DNA of 64,000 nucleotides from Lotus japonicus. Taxonomy: Eukaryota > Streptophyta > Magnoliopsida > Fabales > Fabaceae. Shown piece by piece: positions 34,912 through 47,966 of this stretch. The stretch spans positions 30,536,743 to 30,600,742 of the forward strand of contig NC_080043.1 of the NCBI RefSeq assembly GCF_012489685.1, given 5' to 3'. A program made the translations under genes and the position numbers. The first letter of the stretch is position 1, and each line of letters opens with the position of its first letter. The notes beneath the pieces are model-generated. The model was not told the origin of the DNA and did not search any database. It was given only the letters and a program-made list of their open reading frames with translations.

Positions 34912-35945
34912 CAAATTGAATCTTAGTGTTTGGCCTAGCTTCTTTTTAACTTTTAAGTTACTTTTAAGCAAAAGTTGGGCTAAACACAATTTTTAATAAG
35001 ATCTTAAAAATTTAGTTACTTATTTTTTTACAAAGAAATGTGTTTTTGTTCTCTAGTGTTATTTTGAATTCTAAGGAAATGAAAACAAGTTATATGACGG
35101 TAACTGGAAAGAATAATGATCCGGTGAACAACGATCTTAACATATAAATAAGATGAATACAACTCGGAAGAAATAACACTCTGGTGATTATTGCTCTTTT
35201 TTTTGTTGAAAGTAAACTGAAATTCTATTAAATGCCAACAGGCGCCACAGAAGTTACATCGGAAATAACCAAAGGAAGAGCGGCATCAGGAATCTCTTCA
35301 ACCCATACTAAACCAACATAGGTTGCAAATTGGATTGGGCGAGCTCCCCCCATGACTTGGAGGGACTCGCCCAGAGGCAGTGGGGCCTTAGAGTCTCGCT
35401 CGCCAGCGGACAACCGGTTAAGTTTAGGAAATTAGCGGATCTCCTCCCTCTGGCAACCGCCTGGGGCGAGGAGCTCATGTAAGAAAGTTGGGTCTAGAGT
35501 AGTACAGCCCAACGAGTCCCTTAGAGTTGAAATTAGGCCTAGGTAACCTTTATAAAAGGGAATTTGACATTCAATGAGATTAGATAACTACCATTGGCTT
35601 CATTCTGATTGAGTTTTGGGATTACTTTCCCTTTGAGTGTTCGTGACCGGAACACAAATTTCAAAGAAAATCTTAAGATATTGAGGTTAAATAGAAACAA
35701 TGTAGATTAATTTTTTTTAATATTTAAGTGTTTCATATTGTTTAGTAATTAGATTTTTATCTCTTATTTTGAACTAAGAATGCTATTTATAGTCTTGAAA
35801 GAAATTAACCGTAAATTAAAGCATAAATTTATATTTGGGTTTTGGTGACCGGTGCTCAATTAGAACATAGTGAAGAAATAATACTATAACAATTTTTGCT
35901 CTTTACAACAGTTCAAAAGTGTAGTCATAGATGCAATAAATATTT
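34912..35945. other. No gene recognised
   Basis: AT-rich spacer with a GC-richer island (about 35230-35530). The island shows short open frames but no known domain. It could be another retroelement scrap. Confidence 0.4.
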
Positions 35946-36423
35946 GGCTTAAATGCACTTTTGGACCCCCAAGTTTATATTTTTTGCGATTGTTGACCCT
36001 GATCTTATTTTTCTACGAATGGAGACCCTAATCTTTCAAAATGTTGCATTGTTTACCCTTCCGTCCAAATCCGTCAAAAACTTGACGGAACCCACTTACC
36101 AGCCCCTCCGACAGAAGGGTAAACTGTGCAACGTTTTGAAAGATTAGGGTCTCCATTCAAACTAAAAATAAGATCAGGTTCAACAATCGCAAAAAATGTA
36201 AACTTAAGGGTCCAAAAGTGCATTCAAGTCATTTTTTTAAATCCCCGTTTTATCCACGTGGAAGGTCATATCAGCGTGTTCCGTCAAGTTTTTGACGGAT
36301 TTGGACGGAAGGGTAAACGGTGCAGCGTTTTGAAAGAATAGGGTTCACATTCGTAGAAAAAAAAGATAAGGGTTGACAATCACAAAAAGTTAAAATATGA
36401 GGGTCCAAAAGTGCATTTAAGCC
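35946..36423. mobile_element. Mutator-like MITE with multiple inverted arms
   Basis: Opens GGCTTAAATGCACTTTTGGA and closes the inverse of it (GTCCAAAAGTGCATTTAAGCC). Flanking TAAATATTT and TAAATTCTT agree at 7 of 9 bases, suggesting a 9-bp duplication. A third, internal inverted arm (about 36105-36230) duplicates the 3' arm, so one element may be nested in, or fused with, another. Non-coding. Confidence 0.7.
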
Positions 36424-36840
36424 TAAATTCTTAAATTAAAGCATTGTTTATATCTTTGACAGAAGTTTCTCATACTCTAAGGTGACACTGTGGGAAAATG
36501 TAACTTGTTGTCGGGAAAATGTGACAATAATCACGTAATAATTTTTTCCTATTATTATATACGGAAAACTTATTTAGTGTTTAATAAAACGTATAGCCTA
36601 TAATGCATCCTCAATGACAACAGTAAAAACTGATTTATGATACATTTTTAGACAATATATTTTGCATGTTGCTTAAACCAGTGGTGCCAGAAACAGAAAA
36701 TGTTGTACTGAAAAATGGAATTTTCATATTAAAAATTATATTTATTAATTTATTTACATCTTTTCTTTTCAAAATAAAAAGAATATTTATTTTTTTTGAA
36801 AATGAAATAAATATAATATATATAAAATGTTGAGAAACAA
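36424..36840. other. AT-rich spacer
   Basis: No gene or element recognised. Confidence 0.4.
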
Positions 36841-37890
36841 CCCCTCTCAACATGAGTATGACTGACCTAGCCAGCCTACAGCAATAACCTCCCAAAACCT
36901 CGATAAAACCACACGCACACATATATATGTGCTTAAAACCTCAAGTGTTTACCCACTAGCAAGGTTCCCATTAAAAGTCGAAAAACAACGACAAGGGATC
37001 ATATTAAGCTGATCGACACCTGCGGAATGGAAGCCAAACAGGCCGAGAAAACTAAAACCCTACAAACAAAAACCTACCAAAACCATAGAGCTGGGAACAA
37101 CCTAATTAAGGGAAACAACACAAGACAAATAAAAGAATTAAGAAAAGATAAAACGGACAACAACCAGCAACTTTCGGCAACGCGACCAAAGACTCCCCAC
37201 GAACTTCATGCCCGCCACTACATCACACAAAGAATCCCCAAGAAGAAAACATAGCTCGAGCTCTCTCCATAAATTAGCGTCATAGAGAGCAGGCCGATTG
37301 AAACGCTAACGCAGAAATAGGCATCTGAGTTGCGGAAGCACTACAACCATCAAAAGCTGGAAGAGTCTGAAAGATGCGTCGACAACCACAAACAGCGCAC
37401 GGGCAGTCAAATACTTCACCTTCAACCTCAAACACACTAAACGCGGAGGAGAAAGAATAATCAGTCAGCACACCGAAGGCACCCGATCTGGTACGAAACC
37501 CAAAAAAACAAAACAAGAGATATCAGATATGGAAAAACAAGAAGGGCAGAGGCGTGAGAAGGAGACGAAACCCCACCACGCAACAGATTGAAGAAAGGAA
37601 AGGATCATTTAATCGAATCGCAAGAAGCAGAGGACGCGGAAAACGCGAACGACGGTCATTGACAGAGGAGTAAGGAAGCAAACGACCAGAAGGTGGAGCG
37701 AACGCCTCCGCGAAAACAGAGCTTGAAAAACAGAAATCAGAGAAAGTACAAACGAGGACGAGAAGAGAGCAAGCACCGCCGCGAACCACGTGAGGGAGGC
37801 GCCACCTCAGTGTAGGAGGGGAGACGGCTCTGCCGCTGATGAGCAAGTATGGGTGAAGCCTAGCAGAGAGGGTTTCTGGATCGAGTTTTA
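36841..37890. other. GC-richer island of unknown origin
   Basis: The base composition shifts sharply upward between about 36841 and 37890 against AT-rich flanks. The minus strand has long but interrupted frames rich in Ser, Pro and Phe without known domains. A decayed LINE 5' region on the minus strand is possible but no domain supports it. Confidence 0.35.
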
Positions 37891-38716
37891 AGCTTTAAGG
37901 ATAGCATAATATAAAAAGAATATTTATATAATAAATACTTTCTACTTTAATTTACTTGACCATTGTATTTTAGAAGATAACATTAATTATATCATTGTCT
38001 TTTTTTATACAACTTGGAAAACATATCATTGTTTTCTAAAAATGACTCATGAAGTGATTTAACAATTTTGGTAATAAAAATGAAAAGTTAACCATATTTT
38101 TTATTCTATTTTGTCTTAACTAATACATCCACATTGTCATGAGATAAATTTTCATCTCATGAGCAACACACTAAGTAGTAAGAGGTGGCCATTTACATAA
38201 AAGACGAAGTGTTAAATCACTAGACTCTACCAATTATTCAAGGGACTAAATGTTTAATCACTTCACTAACTCACTTAATTCATATTTATTCTATGTATTA
38301 GTACCTCACATTAAAAAATTTCTTGAAGGGTATTAAGTACTCTAAATAAGTCTTTGGTGGCTCCGATTAATAAAAACCATTAATTACTGAATCAAGAACC
38401 GTTAATTAGAATCAAAAGCTTGCAAATATTGTAAACTCTCAAGAGCTAGCTTTCTATATTGGTAGTTCATTCTTGGGACCAGTTCAACATAAAACATGCC
38501 ATCTTGACTTCAATGTTTTCAGACGAACTGATCTAGTTAAGTTTGGCAGAACACCATCCAACCATTCATTATAACATAGACCAACAACTTTTAACACTAA
38601 CAAGTACAAACACAAGTGCACAACATTGATATGCATAAGACAAAGTCTTAGTACAAAACACTTATATGAGAAAGAGAGTGATTAAGTAAAACTCAAAGCC
38701 CTAGAAACAAACACGT
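37891..38716. other. Spacer downstream of the YABBY gene
   Basis: AT-rich sequence. The 3' UTR and polyadenylation region of the YABBY gene are expected in its right part. No other gene was seen. Confidence 0.5.
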
Positions 38717-39809
38717 CTAGTAGGGAGAGACACCTACATTTGCCGGTGCGAAAAACCCATCTTTCAAAAGCACGTCCTCTGCGTCCTACACAACCAAGTA
38801 TTTGACATTAGAAACCCTAGAAATAAAAGGGTATACCTTTTCCATTAATGTGCTGCCAAAAGAAAAGAAAAGAAAGTAGCTAGGGTTTCCAAGTACCTGA
38901 CGGACATTAGCTTTCTTCACGGGTTGATGGTCAGGCATAAGTCCGAAATGAATGTGTGGAAAATGGGCCCACTGAAAGGAAAACACGGACCCCACACATG
39001 AGAAAAAAAACTTTTAATCAAATGTATCAAAACCAGGTTAAACATATTTATTTATATAGTTTTTTAAAGAAAAATGTTTATCTGTATGGTGCAGACATCC
39101 AATAGGAATGAATGTGATCAGAAGAGATAAATAAAAAGAGAAATAATGATATATTTATTGGTGTCTGCACTATTTATATTTCTAAATATATTGATTAAAT
39201 AAAAAGAAAACTCTTTAATTAGTAAAATTTGAAAATAATCTAAAATGGGAAATGTCCCTTAAGAGAGTAAGGTTCAGAATGCCATTGGATCTCACATTCT
39301 TTGCAGCAGCACTAAAAGCCTCTCTGTGGCTGATATCAGGATTCCCAGCTTTGATACGTTGGATCTCATCCCTGAAATTTATATGATGTGAAGGTTATCC
39401 AATAATTAAAAAAATAAGGATTTGAATGCATAGTTAGATATGTCACAAAAATTACGGTGAAGTCAGAATCATGATAAATAAAAACATAAATAACTGTTAA
39501 TAAAAGTTGTTTCTATTCACCATAATTTTAAGTTGCCATGATTTTTTACTGTGTTTTGAAAAATGCACTAAACAGTTTCATAATTATTTTATGATGAATG
39601 TTTGAGTTACCAAAACCATTATCATTGAAAGCTAACTAGTATTGCTAATTAAATTTAGATGGGAAATGAATGTAACTAAACTTACTTGATGAAGCGGTTG
39701 TAAGCAGATGGAACTCTCTGTCTCTTCTCTGGAGCTGGACACCCGGACATTGTACAGGCAAACAGACAGGAAAACATTAAATCACTTTTGCTGAAATTTC
39801 GCCTAACCT

Positions 39810-39852
<43 letters not shown>

Positions 39853-41425
39853 CTCCTCTCTTTTCCATCATTACCTCATCATTATCTCTAACAATCACTC
39901 TCCCAATGGATTCAGCACTATATTTTCTGGGGGAAGAAATCTGTCTCACTCATTGTTGCATGTAAGGAGACATCATGATGCACAGACACAAAGAGAAACA
40001 AAATGATTTAAGAAATTTGAGATTTTATTTCTTTCTTTTGCTTTAAGAAAAAAAAAAGGAGATTGTATGAAACCAATTAAAGAGCATGGAAATGGGTTGC
40101 TTCGATTTGAAAATGATGAAGATTAAATGTTTATGATTAATTTGGAGTACTAATTGAATCTGACTTTGTGAAAGCACTATAAAAGCAATGCATGAGATAA
40201 ATGTGCTAAAGAGTGTTCTTTCTTTGCCACTTGCAGTAGTATAACAAGAAAACTTTTAGCCATTGTTTCAGATTGAGAAGTGAGTTTTGATAGGGATAGA
40301 GTACACTTTTCTTTTTTTCTCAATTTTTGCTTTTGTTCCTTTATTGGCTGTGACTGTGAGACACCACTACAAGCTTAAAAGAAGTGTAAAATGGAATCAG
40401 GAGAGTTTCCTTTTAAGCTTTTGTTTGGTGGTATCAGAAGAATCTCTGATCACCTCACCAGGGAAGTAGAAAAAAGAAACTTAAGAAAAGAAAAGAAAAG
40501 AAAAACAAAAGTGAAAAACAGGTCAATGTGTTAAACTAAAACCTCACTATCACTATGAAAGCTATTATTCATCAACAATTGAAAAAGAAGTTAAAATGTT
40601 AGATAATTAATTAAAATACTCACGTCTGTTAGCTGGTGGAGGCTTAGGGATTTCTTCATGCCCTCCTCGCATGGTGCTCATGACCAAGTCATTTTGGTTT
40701 GGCAGCTGATTCATCATCATGTTTGTTGAAGGTCCATTTCTAATCTCCTCCTGATCAATTAAACAGACGCCTATAAATAAACTCAGTTCATGTATGGAAA
40801 ACCACAATTAATGAACAAACATCACAATAGACAAAAACAACTTATATTAGCTTCTGTAGCTGTCTGTCTATCGTGATTTTAGGTACACCAGAAATTTTCC
40901 CACGGTGTATTCAAAGAAGATGGGCTTAAATTTTCAATTCTCGTGCAGAAGTGAGTGTAACTAGCTAGGTAATCAAATAAATAAAAACAAAACAAAAATT
41001 GAAAAATGTAATCTATTGAAAGCGCGCCCTAGCTAGCTATATAGGTATGTTATTATACCAGAATATTTTGAGGAGTGAAGAAGGAGTGAGCAAGGTGAAG
41101 TTGATTTGCAGCAGGAAGAAGCGGCCCACGCATGTTCACAGAGAGAAGGTTGGAGCAATGGCCGCATCTCACAGTGACAGTCTTGAACAAACTGGTGCAA
41201 GGAACACTCACCTAAACAAAGAACAAGAAGAAAGAAGAAGAAGTAGCATGAGAAATAATGAAAGTTGAAAGAAAAAACAGTGATTATTTGGGTGGAGAAG
41301 GAGATAACCGCGAGGACAGTGTCACAGAAGTTGCAATGGACATAGCAGAGCTGGTCGGAGGGAGAGAGGTGGTGCTGCTGCTGCTGCAGCTGGTCCGGTG
41401 AAAAGGAAGTGGATGAGGCGGACAT
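38717..41425 (-). CDS. YAB1: YABBY transcription factor, FIL/YAB1 type
   Basis: Seven exons: 41309-41425, 41059-41211, 40624-40750, 39686-39734, 39296-39371, 38897-38971 and 38717-38785. All have GT-AG borders and join in frame to 221 residues. The C2C2 zinc finger uses C31/C34 and C55/C58. The HMG-like YABBY domain lies at about 136-185 ([34 protein letters not shown]). The C-terminus [19 protein letters not shown] is the FIL/YAB3-clade tail, separating it from the CRC, INO, YAB2 and YAB5 groups. These nuclear regulators set abaxial identity and blade outgrowth in leaves and floral organs. The start is the first ATG, giving a short Gln/His-rich leader (QLQQQQHH) before the finger. Introns are 97, 308, 889, 314, 324 and 111 bp; the third holds a CT microsatellite. 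No defect was seen. The FIL versus YAB3 assignment is by recognition only. Confidence 0.96.
39814..39851. repeat. CT microsatellite in YABBY intron 3
   Basis: An uninterrupted run of about 19 CT units lies 80 bp downstream (in plus coordinates) of the exon at 39686-39734, on the transcribed minus strand a GA run near the 3' splice site of intron 3. Confidence 0.9.
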
Positions 41426-41885
41426 GATGGATGATATTTCTCTTTTTGTTAGATTCTTTCTTTTTTCTGATTCTTTGGATTTGGGTGATTTGATTTGATT
41501 GATGGGATTGACTGATCAGTAGAGTTTTGGGTGATAGACAGATAAACTTCCTATGGATCTGATCGTCTTGATTGTTGAGTTACTGTTTAGGGAGGGAGAT
41601 AAAAGAGAGAAAGAAAGGGAAAAGAGAGACAGGGTGAGAGATTGATGCCACTTATGTAATAAAGGAGAGAATACACCTAGAAAGTCCTTTTCTTTCTCTC
41701 TCCATTATATGATCCTCTATATATAATATATATTAGATATGTTTGTAAACTCACTAATTTCAATTTTGTGCAGTTGGACACACGATAGAAAACTAAAATA
41801 AGTAATTTCATTTTGGTTTTCTACCATATATATTGATCTTGACATAAATTTCATGGTTCGAAAGAATAATTATGGTTTTTTATAG
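41426..41885 (-). promoter_or_regulatory. Proximal promoter and leader of the YABBY gene
   Basis: The minus strand upstream of the ATG at 41425 holds a CT-rich leader (from the GAGAGAAAGAAAGG stretch near 41605-41635) and a TATATATA-like stretch at about 41718-41726, some 295 bp upstream of the ATG. The TATA assignment is tentative because several AT-rich motifs occur here. Confidence 0.35.
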
Positions 41886-42011
41886 ACAAATGTTAGTGGT
41901 TACTTGTTAGTATGTTAGAAATCCTCTTCAAATTTTCCTTCCAGGATTCGAACCCTGGACCTTCCCCTCCCCAACCCTTATGTCCCCTGGTTCTTACCAC
42001 TTGAGCTATAA
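41886..42011 (-). mobile_element. tRNA-derived SINE
   Basis: On the minus strand a pol III A box TAGCTCAAGTGG (41997-42008) is followed 43 bases later by a B box GGTTCGAATCC (41944-41954), then a tRNA-unrelated tail (TAACAAGTAACCACTAAC). No acceptor or anticodon stem forms, so it is a SINE rather than a tRNA gene. Ends are approximate. It lies about 500 bp upstream of the YABBY start. Confidence 0.75.
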
Positions 42012-42020
42012 GTGAATTAC

Positions 42021-42289
42021 TACTCCCTCTGTTCCTATTTATTTATCCAGGAAGAGAAGGTTCACACAAATTAAGGAAAGCAATTAATTGTGTTGATTTT
42101 CAGAAAAGTATTATTTGTTTTCCTATATAACCCTTTAGAATGTATTTTATCTTTCTTCATTTATTGTTTTTGTAAGGGCATTTCTTGGAAAAATATCAAT
42201 AAATGCTCTCTTGAAACTTTAAGTGGACAGATATATAGGAACACAATTTTTTCTTCAAAGTGGACAGTTAATAAGGAACGGAGGGAGTA
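42021..42289. mobile_element. Stowaway-type (Tc1/Mariner) MITE
   Basis: CTCCCTCTGTTCCTATTTA at the left end (from 42023) mirrors AAGGAACGGAGGGAG at the right end (to 42287), and TA flanks both. CTCCCTCCGTTCC termini with TA duplication are the Stowaway signature. 265 bp, non-coding. Confidence 0.9.
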
Positions 42290-45332
<3,043 letters not shown>

Positions 45333-46695
45333 TTGTGTTCTCTTTATTAGTCTTATTTACTGTTTTCTATTCTTACTTTTTATTTTCTAATAGTTATCAC
45401 ATTCTAACATCACACATAAACACAATATAAACGAACATTATTTATTCATTGAAAAGGGTCGAGTACATCTAGAATGGAGGATTTATCCTCATATCATGGT
45501 AACGCTCTAGCATTACCGCTAATTGCCTATTTATTGGCTGAAATATGACAAATCAGTTGCGCCATTTCATTCTTGCACTCTTCCTTACGCTCCTCTGTGT
45601 CGTCTTCTCGGAGCTCTAGTTCCCACTCCCAACCACCAATCTGCCTGGTGATTTCAGCCTCCTCTCGGAAGAGCTCGCCAAGCTCCTCCACGTATTCCAG
45701 AAAGATGCGAAGTGTCGCATCAAGGACCGGTTCCAGACCCAGTCCAAGCAACCGACAAACTAGCTGCCGGGTGCTAATCACCGTCGTCCTACGGTAGTAA
45801 AGAGCAGCGTACATATTCTGCTCAAAAGCTCTCTCTCTCTCTCTCAACTCGTTAAGGGCTCTCTCATAGTTTGTCATGTTAATTCTTTTCGAGTATGTTC
45901 TCCTCACTCATAAATCTCTTTCTATTTGTACTCCTGGAACGCTCACTAGCATTTAACACTGAAACACCTTCCCAAGACACCGTTACCAAGATCATCTTTG
46001 AATATCTTAAAAGTCTTTTGACCGGTGGTAAACTTTGTCTCTTCCTCTCTGGCCAGTGTTCTTCATCTCATTGATAATACTCATTATTTTTTGTGTGTAT
46101 TAATTATCTTATTTTCCTTATTCTCTTCTGAAGAGAAGTCTCTACACTTCAATGCCACGTTTTTCATACCCTAGATCGTTTTGACAAAAAGGGGGAGTAC
46201 AACCACGAGTGTTTTGATGTGTTATTTTTATCTTTATTTTTAGAGAATTTAAGTGATCAATCATTATAGCTATAGATCTTTCATAAGGCTCAAGGAATAC
46301 ATTTCCCTTCAGCTGAAGTGACCACATACTCTGATTCCTTAGTAGCTCTGATACTTAATAGCTCTGATACATATAATAGCTCTGATACATATACCAATGC
46401 TCACATCATTATGTACAAACTATTATTTGCCTGACTCTGATTGATATATCACTCTGATCACTTTATTAATTCAAGCTCAGAATCTAGACTACTCTAACGT
46501 TTTTATTAAGTCATAGATTCAGGGAGAGCTTAGCTCAGAATCAAGCTCATGACTTGGATTCAGAACGAGCTGCATAAACTATATACATTAGGATAAGTTT
46601 AACTCTGATACCTTAAACTCTGAGTATATTCAATTTATTGTTTAAAAATTGTTCATCAAAATACTTGGTTTTGTCATCATCAAAAAGGGGGAGAT
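45333..46695 (+). mobile_element. Extra 3' internal segment of a SIRE-type element preceding a shared LTR
   Basis: 45333-46695 matches 53575-53868 plus 55255-56336, the region between pol and the 3' LTR of the following element, including the polypurine tract AAAAAGGGGGAGA just before the LTR. It is therefore the right end of another copy whose gag, pol and 5' LTR are missing. Short repeats TAGCTCTGATAC (about 20 bp spacing) occur near 46340-46400. Confidence 0.85.
45527..45877 (-). CDS. Antisense ORF in the SIRE-type 3' region
   Basis: From an ATG at 45877 the minus strand reads 116 residues, Glu/Arg-rich with coiled-coil character (NYERALNELRERERAF near the start, EYVEELGELFREEAEI in the middle). 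It runs opposite to the retrotransposon. In the second copy (53705-55505) the frame would continue about 20 residues further, but there it is shifted by one CT unit and split by a solo LTR. No homologue was recognised. Some plant LTR retrotransposons carry antisense ORFs between pol and the 3' LTR, which makes a real coding function possible. Chance openness of a repeat-rich region is the alternative. Confidence 0.4.
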   Translation of the reverse strand: MTNYERALNELRERERAFEQNMYAALYYRRTTVISTRQLVCRLLGLGLEPVLDATLRIFLEYVEELGELFREEAEITRQIGGWEWELELREDDTEERKEECKNEMAQLICHISANK

Positions 46696-47891
46696 TGTAA
46701 GACCAATATTTGGTCAGGTGGTACAACACTAAGTTTTGATGATAACAAGTTTATTATTATGTATGAACAATTATGGTACTCTAACATTTGTCTTTTTAAG
46801 CTGTGACAAACATGCTCTGACTCTGATTCAAAGACGATATATTATTCAGAAGTTGAAGACCAAGAGTAACCAGCATAACACTTCAGCACTTAACTACGTT
46901 CTTCTGAACGGCAGCAAACGCTTCAGACGCTCTGAAGATTATAAGCTCTGATGTGGACTCTGAACGATCCAAGCTCTGAAGTTCTGAAGACCAGATGTTC
47001 TGAGGAACGGTCCAGAAGCTGAAGAGTCGGAAGCTCTGAAGTCCAAGAGTAAGCTGGCTCTCAAGACCAGAAGCACTTCTCGCTCTGAAGGCCAGATGTT
47101 CTGATGAACGGTCCAGAAGCAGAAGTTCCGATGATCTGAAGATCCAAGCTTCTCTCTGACTGATCACACAAGCTTCACAAGTTCCAACATGAAGCGACGC
47201 CCAAGATCAAGAGTCAACTAGGCTAAGGCATTGTCATTGTCATTCGTACCGAAGCAAATGTACTATTCTAACTGCCTCACCTACGACGATCAGCCACAGC
47301 AGGCTTTGGAAATTCCAAAACTGCCCTCCAACGGACAGATTCATCCAACGAATAACTTTGGAGTATTTAAAGGCTGAAGACTGAAGAAATCAACTAAGAA
47401 ACTTTGCACATCCAAGTGAAATACTATCAGCGAATATCTTAGCAATATTTCTTCATTGTTCTTAGTGTGTTTACGTCTGCTTATTAAAAAGCATCTCTTT
47501 GTAAACCGAACTCTTTCACAAACTTTGTTTGTAGATTCCTTGAGAGACCAGTGAGGTCAGAATTCTTGAGAAGACTATGGCAAGGTTGTCATAGTGCTGC
47601 TAGTTCATTGTATTGTTAGTCACTGAGCAGGTTGCTAGTGCAGTTGTAACAATCATTGAATAGTGAATTGCCTTCATCTAAGAAGGAATAAATCACCTTA
47701 ACGGGTGGACTGGATTAGCTTGAGGGATTTATCAAGTGAACCAGGATAAAATCATTGTGTGCTTTTCTCCTTCCCTTAACTCTTACATCTTGTGATCCTC
47801 ACTCCGAAAATATTATCTTTAATCTTAGAGGGAAAGTTCAAAAAGCTAAAAACCCTATTCACCCCCCCTTCTAGTGTTTTTCATACCTTCA
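46696..47891 (+). repeat. LTR A, 5' LTR of the SIRE-type element
   Basis: TGTAAGACCAATATTTGG to CATACCTTCA, 1,196 bp, nearly identical to LTR B (56337-57545) apart from point changes and a 12-bp-class indel near 47350. It is followed by the primer binding site TTGGTATCAGAAC. It contains many AGCTCTGAAG-type short repeats. Confidence 0.92.
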
Positions 47892-47966
47892 ATTGGTATC
47901 AGAACGTAAGTTCTGATTACCACACTTAACAGTGTTCAGGGATCCGAACCGGTGTGAAAAACTCAA

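Noticed and set aside
41944..42008. Possible tRNA gene from A and B boxes
   Set aside because: No acceptor stem, anticodon arm or proper spacing is seen; a SINE explains the boxes and the tail.
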